The position numbers were made by a program, and so were the translations under genes. A stretch of DNA of 64,000 nt, from the NCBI GenBank assembly GCA_036276235.1, contig DATBDZ010000351.1:1-64000 (forward strand), written 5' to 3'. How positions within the stretch are numbered: position 1 is the first letter of the stretch; every line of letters starts with the position of its first letter. Under the pieces are notes generated by a model. It saw nothing but the letters and a program-made list of their open reading frames with translations, was not told where the DNA came from and ran no database searches. This document shows positions 9,951 to 20,237 of this stretch, piece by piece. Origin of the DNA: JANWHF01 sp036276235 (GTDB lineage Bacteria; Planctomycetota; Phycisphaerae; Tepidisphaerales; Tepidisphaeraceae).

Positions 9951-9956
9951 AACTTT

Positions 9957-10169
9957 ATGGCATTGCAAATGCTTGCGGAACTCAGCGGAAATCTTCATGT
10001 GGGATTGGCCGCGCTGGGGGCGGCGTTGAGCGTCGGCCTGATCGGAATGAAGGCTTCCGACGCCGTCGGCCGCAATCCCGGTGCTGCCACCAAAGTGCTG
10101 GTGCAGTCGATCCTGGCGATCGCGTTTGCTGAAGCGATTGTCTTCTATGCGCTGTTCCTTGTGCGATAG
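9957..10169 (+). CDS. atpE: ATP synthase F0 subunit c
   Basis: 70 residues, two helices joined by the polar loop RNPGA (Arg39-Asn40-Pro41), which contacts gamma and epsilon. The ion-carrying carboxylate is Glu59 in AIAFAEAIVFY. The residues around it lack the E-S/T pattern and the extra Gln of sodium-binding rings, so a proton-driven enzyme is expected. Helix 1 reads G21-x-A23-x-S25-x-G27 in place of the common all-Gly packing motif, a variation that can alter ring size. It starts 6 bp after atpB. Confidence 0.95.
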   Translation: MALQMLAELSGNLHVGLAALGAALSVGLIGMKASDAVGRNPGAATKVLVQSILAIAFAEAIVFYALFLVR

Positions 10170-10226
10170 AGCCGGCGACGGGGCGCAGCTATGTGTTGCG
10201 CGCCGATGCGGCAGGAGTGCGCAACC

Positions 10227-10772
10227 ATGAATACTCATGTTTTCCTGGCCGAGGCGAGCCAAGAGGGACAGATCCAGCAGATTGCCCGCTCTTTCGGCGT
10301 CGATTGGATTCATCTGATCGCCCAGGCCATTAGCTTCGGCATCGTCTGCGCGCTGCTCTACCGGTTCGCCTATCACCCGGTGCTGGCGATGCTCGCTGAC
10401 CGTCGTCAGAAAATCGCCGACGGCCTTGCCAACGCCGAGAAGATTAAAGCCGAGCTCGCGAAGGCGGAAATTCAGCGACAGGAAATGCTTCAAAAAGCCG
10501 GGGAGGAGGCGGACAAGCTGATCGCCGATGCTCATGTGGCCGCCGCTCGCGTTCAGGAGCGCGAGACCAAACAAGCGATGGCCGCCGCCGAGCAAATCAT
10601 GGTGAAGGCGCACGAGGCGGCGGAACTGGAGCATGATCGCATGCTCGTCGCACTTAAGCGGGAAGTTGGCCGCCTGGTCGTGCAGACCACCTCGGCGGTC
10701 ACCGGCAAAATTCTGACAGCCGAAGACCAGCAGCGGCTTGCTGAAGAAACGGTCAAACAAGTCACCGTCTGA
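10227..10772 (+). CDS. atpF: ATP synthase F0 subunit b
   Basis: 181 residues. The start is ATG 10227, preceded by CAGGAG at a spacing of 9; an upstream in-frame start at 10191 would add an unlikely Cys-rich leader. An N-terminal membrane helix (about 22-46) is followed by a long, charged, Ala/Glu/Lys/Gln-rich helix (about 55-165), the peripheral stalk that holds the alpha-beta hexamer through subunit delta. Only one b gene is present, so the stalk is probably a homodimer. Position between atpE and atpH is standard. Confidence 0.93.
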   Translation: MNTHVFLAEASQEGQIQQIARSFGVDWIHLIAQAISFGIVCALLYRFAYHPVLAMLADRRQKIADGLANAEKIKAELAKAEIQRQEMLQKAGEEADKLIADAHVAAARVQERETKQAMAAAEQIMVKAHEAAELEHDRMLVALKREVGRLVVQTTSAVTGKILTAEDQQRLAEETVKQVTV

Positions 10773-10796
10773 CAAGCCCCTGAAAAGTGAACCGCC

Positions 10797-11189
10797 ATGA
10801 AAACCACCCGAAAAATCAGGCGCGATGCACAGCGGCTGTTTCAGCTTTGCATGGTGGACGGGCATGTCGATGCGACCCGCACGAAGGACCTCGTCTGGCG
10901 GATCGGGCAATCCAGATTTCGCAGCCGCCTGCCGGTGCTCGCTGAATTTCGGCGGCGGCTGGCGCTTTACACCACGGCGCACTCGGCCACGGTACAAAGC
11001 GCCGCGCCGCTGCATCCGGATTTGTCGGCGGGTGTGCAAGCCGCCTTGTCGCAGGCTTACGGACCGCAGCTATCGATCTCCTTCACGCACAACCGCGAAC
11101 TGCTGGGCGGAGTGCGCATCAAGGTGGGCAGCGACGTCTATGACGGCAGCATCCAGGCCCGGTTGAACGCATTGAACGAAAGCTTTTAA
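10797..11189 (+). CDS. atpH: ATP synthase F1 subunit delta, short form
   Basis: 130 residues, against roughly 175-180 for typical delta/OSCP. The C-terminal part is recognisable: ELLGGVRIKVGSDVYDGSI (about 100-118) is the usual beta-hairpin that binds the b-subunit end, followed by a helix with ARLNAL. The N-terminal helical bundle that caps subunit alpha seems cut to about 60 residues. It sits exactly where atpH belongs, 24 bp after atpF and 9 bp before atpA, so it is intact in context and not a frameshift. Either alpha is contacted by a reduced surface or the N-terminal domain has diverged beyond recognition. Confidence 0.85.
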   Translation: MKTTRKIRRDAQRLFQLCMVDGHVDATRTKDLVWRIGQSRFRSRLPVLAEFRRRLALYTTAHSATVQSAAPLHPDLSAGVQAALSQAYGPQLSISFTHNRELLGGVRIKVGSDVYDGSIQARLNALNESF

Positions 11190-11198
11190 GAGCCACTT

Positions 11199-12731
11199 AT
11201 GCCCACTTTATTGGAAGAAATCGAAAGCCAGATCGACCAGGTCCGCCAATCGACGATCAAGCAAAACGTCGGCGTCATCCGCGAGATCGGCGACGGCGTC
11301 GCCCGCATTGAAGGCCTCAGCGATGCCATGCTGAATGAGATGCTGGATCTGGGCCATGGCGTCACCGGCCTGGCGCTCAACCTGGAAGAAACCGAAGTCG
11401 CCGCCATCATTCTCGGCGATTACACCGAACTTGAGGAAGGCGGCGAAGTTCGCGCCACTGGCAAGCTGCTACAGGTGCCCGTCGGAAAGGCGCTGCTTGG
11501 GCGCGTGGTCAACACGCTGGGACAGCCGGTTGACGGCAAGGGCGCGATTAAGAGCGATGTTGCTTATCCCGTCGAAAAACTTGCCCCGGGAATCATCCGC
11601 CGCCAGTCGGTGAGCCAGCCGGTGCAGACCGGCATCATGCCGATTGATGCGATGATCCCCATCGGCCGCGGGCAGCGCGAGCTGATCATCGGCGACCGAT
11701 CCACCGGCAAAACAACAATCTGCATCGACACGATCATCAGCCAGGCGCGCCTGAACAAGGCGGCGGAGGAAGCCGGCGACAAGAACTATCGCCCCCTCTA
11801 TTGCATCTACGTCGCCATCGGGCAGAAGCAATCGAACGTCGCGCGGGTCATCGCGATTCTCGAGGAAGCCGGCGCGATGCAGTACACGATCATCGTCGCC
11901 GCCACCGCTTCGGATTCCGCGACGAATCAGTACCTCGCGCCGTTTGCCGGCGCGGCCATGGGCGAGTGGTTCATGGACAACGGCATGGACGCGCTGATCG
12001 TCTACGATGACTTGTCGAAGCACGCCGTCGCCTATCGGCAGGTTTCTCTTGTACTCAAACGGCCGTCCGGGCGCGAGGCATTTCCGGGCGATGTGTTTTA
12101 TCTCCACAGCCGTTTGCTCGAACGGGCGGCGCGCGTGGGTGAAAAATATGGAAATGGATCGCTCACCGCGCTGCCCATTATCGAAACGCAGGCCGGCGAC
12201 GTGTCGGCTTACATCCCCACCAACGTAATCTCCATCACGGATGGGCAGATCTATCTTGAGTCGGATCTGTTTTATCAGGGTGTGCGACCCGCGATCTCGG
12301 TCGGACTTTCCGTCTCGCGGGTTGGCTCGGCCGCACAAACGAAAGCGATGAAACAGGTCGCCGGCCAGCTCAAAGGAGAGCTGGCGCAGTTCCGCGAGCT
12401 GGCGGCGTTCGCGCAATTCGGGTCTGACCTCGACGCCAAAACCCAGGCGCAAATCGATCGCGGCAAGCGCATCATCGAGATCTTCAAGCAGCCGCAATAC
12501 CAACCCATTCCCGGCGAAGTGCAGGTGGCGGTCATCTGGGCTGTGCAGAACAAGTACGTTGACGATGTGCCCGTCGAACGCGTCAAGGAATTTCAGATCG
12601 AGTGGACGGAGTTTTTGACGACGCGCAAGTCCGAGCTTCTTGGAAAAATCGCCGCCGAGAAGACGATCAGCGATGCCCTGAAAGCGGAGCTGAAGGCGGC
12701 AGCGGATGAGTTCAAGAAGATCTGGAAGTAA
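11199..12731 (+). CDS. atpA: ATP synthase F1 subunit alpha
   Basis: 510 residues, normal length. The P-loop is GDRSTGKT (165-172), with Ser where most bacteria have Gln. The order of domains is an N-terminal crown (about 22-95), nucleotide-binding domain with the conserved [13 protein letters not shown] arginine-finger segment (about 365-380), and C-terminal helices. It binds non-exchanging nucleotide and supplies the arginine finger to beta. It starts 9 bp after atpH and ends 3 bp before atpG. Confidence 0.97.
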   Translation: MPTLLEEIESQIDQVRQSTIKQNVGVIREIGDGVARIEGLSDAMLNEMLDLGHGVTGLALNLEETEVAAIILGDYTELEEGGEVRATGKLLQVPVGKALLGRVVNTLGQPVDGKGAIKSDVAYPVEKLAPGIIRRQSVSQPVQTGIMPIDAMIPIGRGQRELIIGDRSTGKTTICIDTIISQARLNKAAEEAGDKNYRPLYCIYVAIGQKQSNVARVIAILEEAGAMQYTIIVAATASDSATNQYLAPFAGAAMGEWFMDNGMDALIVYDDLSKHAVAYRQVSLVLKRPSGREAFPGDVFYLHSRLLERAARVGEKYGNGSLTALPIIETQAGDVSAYIPTNVISITDGQIYLESDLFYQGVRPAISVGLSVSRVGSAAQTKAMKQVAGQLKGELAQFRELAAFAQFGSDLDAKTQAQIDRGKRIIEIFKQPQYQPIPGEVQVAVIWAVQNKYVDDVPVERVKEFQIEWTEFLTTRKSELLGKIAAEKTISDALKAELKAAADEFKKIWK

Positions 12732-12734
12732 ACC

Positions 12735-13607
12735 ATGTTGAGCGTTCGCGACATTCGCAGGCGCATCCGATCGATCCGCAGCACCGCGCAGATCACCAAG
12801 GCGATGCAGATGGTCGCCGCCTCGAAAATGCGCAAGGCGCAGCAGGCGGCTCTGGCCGGGCGGCCGTTCGTTCAACTCCTGTACCGAATGCAGCGAAAGG
12901 CCACGACGCAGGCAATCGATTTTGTCCATCCCCTGCTTGAGGCGCGGCCTGTCCGCAAGCGCGCGGTCATCCTCATCAGCACCGATAAAGGCCTCTGCGG
13001 AGGGCTCAACAGCAATCTGTTTCGCATGGCGGCGGACTTTGATACGGCATCCACCGTCTTCATCGTCGCCGGCCGCAAGGCGGCACAATTTGTCGCGCGG
13101 ACGCGGCGGAATCTCGCCGCGGAGTTCACCTACTCAGATACGCCGCGCTTTGCCGAGGCTAGCGCGATTGCTTCGATGGCCCGCGACATGTTCCTCAAAG
13201 GTGAAGTGGACGAAGTCCGAATCGTCGCCACGCGATTTATTAACACGCTCACGCAACGACCTGTCACCATCGAGTACCTGCCCGTCGGCGAAATCGCCAG
13301 CATGAAACTCGAAGGCGCGGAATCCGAGGAACAGTTGGCGGCCAACACCACGCAGTTTCAATTTGAGCCGGATGCCAAATCGGTGCTGGGATATCTGATT
13401 CCCCACTACCTCAACGTCTATCTCTTTCAGGTGCTGCTCAACGCCAAGGCCAGCGAGCAAAGCGCCCGGATGGTGTCGATGAAAAACGCCACCGACAATG
13501 CTCAGGGCCTGATCAAGGACCTGACCCTCGAATACAACAAATTGCGCCAGGGCAACATCACCCGGGAGTTGCTGGATATTGCCGGCGGCAAAGCCGGGTC
13601 GGAGTAG
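12735..13607 (+). CDS. atpG: ATP synthase F1 subunit gamma
   Basis: 290 residues. The N-terminal helix RRIRSIRSTAQITKAMQMVA and the C-terminal helix with MKNATDNAQGLIKDLTLEYN pair as the rotating coiled coil, around a central Rossmann-like domain (STDKGLCGGLN at about 77-87). It is the central rotor shaft that couples c-ring rotation to catalysis. It begins 3 bp after atpA. No regulatory cysteine insert of the chloroplast type is present. Confidence 0.96.
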   Translation: MLSVRDIRRRIRSIRSTAQITKAMQMVAASKMRKAQQAALAGRPFVQLLYRMQRKATTQAIDFVHPLLEARPVRKRAVILISTDKGLCGGLNSNLFRMAADFDTASTVFIVAGRKAAQFVARTRRNLAAEFTYSDTPRFAEASAIASMARDMFLKGEVDEVRIVATRFINTLTQRPVTIEYLPVGEIASMKLEGAESEEQLAANTTQFQFEPDAKSVLGYLIPHYLNVYLFQVLLNAKASEQSARMVSMKNATDNAQGLIKDLTLEYNKLRQGNITRELLDIAGGKAGSE

Positions 13608-13643
13608 ATGTCAACGCAGATCGACGTTTTGAACTGGACGTGA

Positions 13644-15050
<1,407 letters not shown>

Positions 15051-15060
15051 ACGGTCCCGC

Positions 15061-15471
15061 ATGGAAAATACACTTCATCTGCAAATCGTCACGCCCGAGG
15101 CAATCGTCCTTTCCGAGGACGTGGAAATGGTCACGCTGCCCGCTGTCCTGGGACAGATCGGCATCCTCCCTCAGCACGTGCCGCTCATGACGGAAATGGT
15201 CCCCGGCGAAGCCATCGTGCGCAAAGGCGGAAAGGACCAATTCCTCGCGGTCGGCGAAGGCCTGATCGAAATCACCGGCGATCACGTGGCGATCCTGACC
15301 GATATGGCGATCGACGCCGAGCAAATCGACGAAGCCAAAGTCGAAGAGGCGCGCCAGCGTGCCGCGGCAAGACTTCTGGAAAAGCTTTCCTCCGAAGAGG
15401 TCGCGGCCGTCAACGCTTCCCTGGCAAGATCACTTGCACAATTGAACGTCAAGCGGCGAAGGCACTCCTGA
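15061..15471 (+). CDS. atpC: ATP synthase F1 subunit epsilon
   Basis: 136 residues. The N-terminal ten-stranded barrel (about 1-85; LHLQIVTPEAIVLSEDVEMV, then GQIGILPQHVPLMTEM) is followed by two C-terminal helices (about 90-133), the inhibitory arm. It bridges gamma to the c-ring and can brake hydrolysis. Last gene of the operon: the next gene is on the other strand, with its stop codon 6 bp away, and no strong terminator hairpin fits in the gap. Confidence 0.94.
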   Translation: MENTLHLQIVTPEAIVLSEDVEMVTLPAVLGQIGILPQHVPLMTEMVPGEAIVRKGGKDQFLAVGEGLIEITGDHVAILTDMAIDAEQIDEAKVEEARQRAAARLLEKLSSEEVAAVNASLARSLAQLNVKRRRHS

Positions 15472-15477
15472 GCGTGA

Positions 15478-16470
15478 TCATTTCTTATCCGGCTCTGGCT
15501 TGTCGGCGTCGGCCGCGTCTGTCGTTACCGGGTCCCAGCCGGTATCTGGGTCAAAGGATTCCATCGCCTTGGCGAGCTTTTCGGTGTCCGGGCCAAGATC
15601 CTTTTGATAGACGATGCCCAGTCGGTTTGTGATGAAGGTCATGATTCCGGAGTTGCCGTAATCCGCGGGGTAGGCCACCACCCCGAAGCCGGCGATTAGT
15701 TTGCCATTGGCCATGTAGTCCATCGCGCCACCGGGCGCGTTGGGACCCTGCGATTTGAGCATCCGGTAGTAATAGCCGTGATACGGACGAGGCTCACCGG
15801 ACGCGGACTGCGTCGACGAATAGCCCTGCTCGACGGCCTCGGCGACCAGCGGCCCGAGTGGGCTGGCGGGTTCGCCGTCGGCGGTTTGCCAATACAGTCC
15901 ATTCTTTTGCCCCGCATCGCTCATGAATTTCTGGGCATACTCCGGCGTCCCGCCCGCGGTGCTTTTAGCCGCCGTGTAATCGCGCTGCGCATCGACGATC
16001 GCCTGGCAGACTTTAATCACGTCCAGCTCATTTCGACCGACTCGGCGGTTGATCAGCTCCTCCTTGCCCGCTGCCGTGTCGAAATGCCATTTCCCCTTTT
16101 CATCTTTCACAAGGGGGATCGGCATGGGCCAGTCATTGTCGCCGACGACAAGCGTGTAGTGATCGTCGCCTTCGGTATCAAAATGATGCTGCTGGGCGTA
16201 CGCCTTGAGGAATGTTTCGGCGGAGTTGCGGTCGGCGACTGCATCGCCGGAAGCCAGAAGTTCATCGGCGTCCGGGCCGAGAATGTCTTTGTACTGATCC
16301 CGCAACTGCATGCTCAGCGCCTGGACCAGCGCGTCGGCGGCCACGTAGGGTGAATCAAATGTTCGCTGCTCCTGCGGCGGCTGCTGCGGCGCACAGCCGG
16401 ATCCGATCAACAGCACCGCCGCCAGCAAAATAACCAGTGAGCCACATCCGCGAGTGATGGAATATCGCAT
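15478..16470 (-). CDS. DUF2950 family lipoprotein
   Basis: 330 residues. The start is ATG 16470 (AGGA upstream); the frame is open further but without a good ribosome site. A lipoprotein signal ends at IGSGC (about residue 26). The body matches DUF2950 as I know it: a stress on YYxRML-x-SQG, a GGAMDYMANGKLIAGFGVVA stretch near 240, and NSGIMTFITNRLGIVYQKDLG. Function is unknown; family members are exported. It is the downstream partner of the DUF3300 gene at 16576-18015 (105 bp gap, same strand), and this pairing recurs in other bacteria. The acidic tail (DADKPEPDKK) is unremarkable. Confidence 0.8.
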   Translation of the reverse strand: MRYSITRGCGSLVILLAAVLLIGSGCAPQQPPQEQRTFDSPYVAADALVQALSMQLRDQYKDILGPDADELLASGDAVADRNSAETFLKAYAQQHHFDTEGDDHYTLVVGDNDWPMPIPLVKDEKGKWHFDTAAGKEELINRRVGRNELDVIKVCQAIVDAQRDYTAAKSTAGGTPEYAQKFMSDAGQKNGLYWQTADGEPASPLGPLVAEAVEQGYSSTQSASGEPRPYHGYYYRMLKSQGPNAPGGAMDYMANGKLIAGFGVVAYPADYGNSGIMTFITNRLGIVYQKDLGPDTEKLAKAMESFDPDTGWDPVTTDAADADKPEPDKK

Positions 16471-16575
16471 GGAATCATCCTTGCAAACGATCGTCTGAAA
16501 AGTGCCTGACAACATTCGCGGCTCGGCCACTGAGGAGTTGTTGGGGCAGAGCCTGACAAAAATATCAACCTCAAA

Positions 16576-18015
16576 TCAACGGCGTCCGCCCCCGGCTCGT
16601 CCGCCGCCTCCCGAGCGGCCCGCCGGGGCAGAGCGCGGCGCGCTACTCGTCGAACGGCTGGTCTGCCCGCGCTGGCTTGCGGCGCGAGTGGAATTTCCGT
16701 TCGAGCTGGCTCCGCTCAACGCGCCCGATCCGGAGGAACGATTCGCGCCGGCGGTTGAGCGGTTCCCCGCGGTGGCTCCGCTGCCCCCGCTGCCAGCACG
16801 ATTCTGAGCGCCGGCAGTGGCGCGATTGTCTACGCCGGTCCCGGGGCGATTGCCGGCGTTTCCCGCACCCGCTCGGTCGGCGGCGGAGACTTGATTGCGA
16901 TAGTTGCCGGCACCATTGCGCGAGATATCCTGCTGGCCGGCGGAGGCGCGGCCGCGGTATGAATCGCGGGCGCTTGCCGCCTGCTGGGCCGACTGCCCGC
17001 CGAATTTCTGCGCGTCTCGATTGCTGGCATAAGGGACGCCGTTTCGGTGCGCCGGATCGTGCTGAAATTTGCCTTGGCCACTTTGCCGGTTCGTTTGCCG
17101 GCCGTCCCGGTTGGTTTGCCGATCGCCCTGCCGATTGTCCATGTTGGCCTTGTATTTATCTCGATCGATGTTGGTGTTGATGTTGGTGTTGCGGTTCACG
17201 TCAATGTCGACGTCGTTCCCGCCCCAGTTGCAGCCGCCCCAGGCATAGCCCCACGCCGCCCCCACGGCCAGGCCGACCCCAAACGAGAGCGCCGCCGTCC
17301 CTGCAACATAACCCGGCGGATAATAGTACGCGGGCGGATATGAGGGATACGGCCAGGTTCCGTACACGACCGTCGGGTTATACGTCGGCACGTAAACCAC
17401 CTGCGGGCTGGCTGATTCGATGCGAATGACTTGCGCCGGCGCCGGCGTAACCTGCTCCGCCGCCACCGCCGGCTGCGTTGCCGTATAGGATTCGACAATC
17501 ACCTTTTGCTGCTCATTGGTCTGCAAGTTTCCCTGGGCCTTGGCCTTGGCGCGCAATTGCTGGACGGTATTCATCACGTCGGCCTGCTGGCCGATGAACG
17601 CGTCTCCCAGCTTGATCGTCCAATCGAGCTTTTCGCTCATCATCGCCAGCACCGATGGGAAATTCACCAGTGATTTGGTCGAAGGATCCCAATCCTTTTT
17701 CTCCAATGCCGCCGTCAATTGTGCGCCCTTCAGATCCTTGTACTCCTTGGCGAAGCGATCGGCCTGAATGATTTCCACCGGGTAGGTCGAGGCCATCAGG
17801 ACCTGGCTGAGCACCGGATCGGGATATAGCGCGATCGGCGCTACGATCTGATCAAGTTCTTCCTGCTTGAGCGGTGGCTTATCCGGGACGGCAGGCTTGG
17901 TCTGCGCCGAAGCAGACGCCGTCTGCGCCTGCGCAGACGCTGCCGGCAGCGCCGCGACTGCCAGCGCGGCAAAGCAAACTCCTCCAGCCCGAATCGACCG
18001 CCAGAGATTGAACAT
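16576..18015 (-). CDS. DUF3300 family exported protein
   Basis: 479 residues from ATG 18015, which has GGAG upstream at a suitable distance; this gives a clean signal peptide ending near ASAQA. The DUF3300 domain covers about residues 35-210 (PIALYPDPVLSQVLMASTYP; DWDPSTKSLVNFPSVLAMM). A Tyr/Pro-rich stretch (about 215-240) and a hydrophobic Gly-rich segment (about 240-270) follow. The rest is low-complexity, rich in Asn, Arg, Gln, Gly and Ser, ending in Gly/Arg repeats; it looks disordered and basic. Function unknown. Family knowledge says only that it is cell-envelope associated. It is transcribed ahead of the DUF2950 lipoprotein. Confidence 0.8.
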   Translation of the reverse strand: MFNLWRSIRAGGVCFAALAVAALPAASAQAQTASASAQTKPAVPDKPPLKQEELDQIVAPIALYPDPVLSQVLMASTYPVEIIQADRFAKEYKDLKGAQLTAALEKKDWDPSTKSLVNFPSVLAMMSEKLDWTIKLGDAFIGQQADVMNTVQQLRAKAKAQGNLQTNEQQKVIVESYTATQPAVAAEQVTPAPAQVIRIESASPQVVYVPTYNPTVVYGTWPYPSYPPAYYYPPGYVAGTAALSFGVGLAVGAAWGYAWGGCNWGGNDVDIDVNRNTNINTNIDRDKYKANMDNRQGDRQTNRDGRQTNRQSGQGKFQHDPAHRNGVPYASNRDAQKFGGQSAQQAASARDSYRGRASAGQQDISRNGAGNYRNQVSAADRAGAGNAGNRPGTGVDNRATAGAQNRAGSGGSGATAGNRSTAGANRSSGSGALSGASSNGNSTRAASQRGQTSRSTSSAPRSAPAGRSGGGGRAGGGRR

Positions 18016-18206
18016 GAGCGTGGCTCCATTTCCCGCAGAGCGCAAAGAGGACCCGACTTCTGATCCTTAAATCATTGTTCAGTACGGCGAGATTGCCGCT
18101 ATTGGCCTTTGGTCTAATATGCGGCGGCGTGTCCGCGGTGTATGGTCGGGAAGGGGAACATTACGCCAGCCCATTCTGCCGCGATGTGCTTGCAGGTTAT
18201 ACTGAT

Positions 18207-18230
18207 GCAGGTCTGCGGGCGGAGACCTGC
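18207..18230. repeat. Short hairpin resembling half of palindromic family 1
   Basis: GCAGGTCT and AGACCTGC form an 8-bp stem around an 8-nt loop, in the 268-bp divergent gap between the DUF3300 gene and the REC/HD-GYP gene. CAGGTCTGCG on its left side matches the right half of the family 1 repeat at 19528-19614, so it may be a decayed half-element. It could instead act on the 5' leader of the regulator gene. Confidence 0.4.
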
Positions 18231-18283
18231 GATGCCCGGCCCGGGTGGTGCCGTGAACGCGCTTTGCAGCAAAAACGAGTGAA

Positions 18284-19432
18284 ATGGCCGTCCTGTCTTC
18301 CCACAGCTCGCCTGCAAACGGATTCGACGACCACCCCGTTGTGCTGCTGGTGGATGATCAGGCGATTGTCGTCGCCGCCATCCAGCGCCAGTTAGCGGCC
18401 GAGCAGGACATTGAATTCCACGCCTGCACCAATCCCGCGGCGGCGGTTGAAACCGCGGCGCGCCTAGCGCCCTCGGTCATCCTTCAAGATTTGGTGATGC
18501 CGGATGTCGATGGTCTGGACCTGATCACTTCCTATCGGAATCATGCGGCGACGAGGCAGACACCCCTGATCGTCCTCAGCTCACAGGAGGAGGCCAAGAC
18601 CAAAGCCGAAGCATTCCGGCGCGGGGCCAATGACTATCTCGTGAAACTTCCCCAGCCCGTCGAGCTGATTGCAAGAATCCGATATCACTCGCGAGCCTAC
18701 CGCCTGCTCTTGCAGGCCGAGGCCCTGCACGAGGCAGAGAAGCAGCGGCTCATCCACGCCCGCCAAAAGGACGCCCTGCGAGCGCGAAACACGCTCATCT
18801 TCGGCCTGGCCAAACTCGCCGAAAGCCGAGATAGCGATACCGGCGACCACCTCGAACGCATCGCGGCTTACTGCCGCGTCCTCGCCGAGCAACTGCGTGC
18901 CTCCATTCCCGGCCTCACCGACGACTGGATCCACAACCTTCAACTGGCGTCCTCACTGCACGACATCGGCAAAGTCGGCATCCCCGATCAAGTGCTGCTC
19001 AAAGCCGGCCCACTCACGCCGGACGAGCGAGAAATTATCCAGCGTCATCCGAGCATCGGCGCCGATGCCCTTGGCGCCATTCTCGAGCGAGACTCTAGCG
19101 ACGAGCTGCTAAAAATGGCCCGCAACATCGCCGCCTCCCACCACGAGCGCTGGGACGGCCGCGGGTATCCTGCAGGCCTTCAAGGTGAAGCGATCCCCCT
19201 TGAGGCAAGAGTCGTGAGCGTGGCCGACGTCTACGACGCCCTCACCTCCGCCCGCGTCTACAAGGCTGCCCTGCCGCACGAAGACGCTATGAAGATCATC
19301 TATGCTGGACGAAGCTCGCAGTTTGATCCGATGGTGGTGAACGCGTTGCTGGAATCGGAGGTGGTATTCCGCCAGGCGGGTTTGCTGCTGCACGCCGCCA
19401 AAGATGGAAGTTCAACAGCAGGTAGTGGGTAA
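18284..19432 (+). CDS. Response regulator with HD-GYP cyclic-di-GMP phosphodiesterase domain
   Basis: 382 residues. The REC domain (about 18-135) has the acidic pair Asp24-Asp25, phospho-acceptor Asp69 in LQDLVMPDVDG, and Lys121. A coiled linker (about 140-170) leads to an HD-GYP domain (about 170-370) with HDIGKVGIPD (His226, Asp227), HHERWDGRGYP (GYP at 294-296) and the expected upstream DTGDHLERI. It should hydrolyse cyclic-di-GMP when phosphorylated, affecting motility or biofilm. No histidine kinase is adjacent, so it is an orphan regulator. It starts at ATG 18284, preceded by GAGTGAA. Confidence 0.93.
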   Translation: MAVLSSHSSPANGFDDHPVVLLVDDQAIVVAAIQRQLAAEQDIEFHACTNPAAAVETAARLAPSVILQDLVMPDVDGLDLITSYRNHAATRQTPLIVLSSQEEAKTKAEAFRRGANDYLVKLPQPVELIARIRYHSRAYRLLLQAEALHEAEKQRLIHARQKDALRARNTLIFGLAKLAESRDSDTGDHLERIAAYCRVLAEQLRASIPGLTDDWIHNLQLASSLHDIGKVGIPDQVLLKAGPLTPDEREIIQRHPSIGADALGAILERDSSDELLKMARNIAASHHERWDGRGYPAGLQGEAIPLEARVVSVADVYDALTSARVYKAALPHEDAMKIIYAGRSSQFDPMVVNALLESEVVFRQAGLLLHAAKDGSSTAGSG

Positions 19433-19527
19433 GGTTGAATCGTCTTGGGTGCCGCCGGTGCTCCGTCGTGTTACTCCGAGCCGTCATCCAGCTGCGCCGC
19501 GCACCCAATGCACGAAAACGGCGGGCC

Positions 19528-19614
19528 GGGTGCCACAGGTCGCGGTACTCCGAGACCTGTGTTTTTGCCCCGCCAAGAGGCACAGGTCTGCGAGTACGCC
19601 GACCTGTGGCACCC
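19528..19614. repeat. Twin-hairpin palindromic repeat, family 1, copy 2
   Basis: Same element as 577-664 but inverted: its left half is the exact reverse complement of the right half of copy 1, and vice versa. Both halves keep the 12-bp stem with one mismatch and a TACT or AGTA loop. The spacer (about 19 nt) is similar but not identical. It lies downstream of the REC/HD-GYP gene and downstream of the converging DsbA-like gene, in a 259-bp gap that otherwise holds nothing I recognise. Confidence 0.9.
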
Positions 19615-19691
19615 GAACGGACACACGACCCGTCGCTGGAGAGTTCCGACCAGCCGATTAGTCAGCCCGGGAGTTTCTCCTAGTGCAACGT

Positions 19692-20228
19692 CTACTTTTG
19701 CACAGGCGATCCGGATTCAATCGCCGCGATGAGGTCCTCAAATTCAAACGATCCATCGAGACGTTCATCGTTAATGAAGAACGTCGGCGTTCCGTTGACG
19801 CCGCTGCGTACGCCGCCCATGAAATCCTCCTTGACGCGCGGCATGAACTCCTCGCCTTCCAGCGCACGACTGAGCGCATTAGAAGGCAAGCCCAGGCTCT
19901 CGCCTAGCTCAAGCAGAAATGGGACGCTCAGTGCCGCCTGATTCTCGAAGATCGCATCGTGCATCTCCCAAAATCGCCCTTGTGTCGCCGCGAATTCCGC
20001 CGCCTCCGCGGCACTCTCCGCATTAGGGTGAACTTCATTCAGCGGAAAATTGCGAAAGACAAAACAGAGCCGCTTGCCGAAATGCTTCTGCACGCGCTTG
20101 ACGATCGGGTAGGCGTGTCCGCAGTGCGGGCACTCATAGTCGCCATATTCGACCAGAACAATCGGCGCCTGAGGGTCGCCGGCCACATGATCCGCCGACG
20201 TCACTGGTATCTTTAATTTCGCAGCCAT
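19692..20228 (-). CDS. DsbA-like thioredoxin-fold protein
   Basis: 178 residues. The active site CPHC (Cys33-Cys36) follows the strand IVLVEYGDYE. A helical insert (about 65-130) and the cis-Pro segment NGTPTFFIND (about 144-153) complete a DsbA fold. No signal peptide is visible, so it is probably cytoplasmic, like the DsbA-family proteins with the GDPQAPIVLVEYGDYECP-type entry that are often linked to NhaA or vitamin K reductase domains. It should reduce, oxidise or isomerise thiols. It starts 9 bp after the peroxiredoxin at 20238-20708 and is likely cotranscribed with it, so peroxide defence is a reasonable context. Confidence 0.88.
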   Translation of the reverse strand: MAAKLKIPVTSADHVAGDPQAPIVLVEYGDYECPHCGHAYPIVKRVQKHFGKRLCFVFRNFPLNEVHPNAESAAEAAEFAATQGRFWEMHDAIFENQAALSVPFLLELGESLGLPSNALSRALEGEEFMPRVKEDFMGGVRSGVNGTPTFFINDERLDGSFEFEDLIAAIESGSPVQK

Positions 20229-20237
20229 GGCAACTCC

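Noticed and set aside
11469..13088. Minus-strand open frame of more than 500 codons opposite atpA and atpG
   Set aside because: It is a by-product of GC-rich third positions in highly conserved ATP synthase genes and encodes no recognisable domain.
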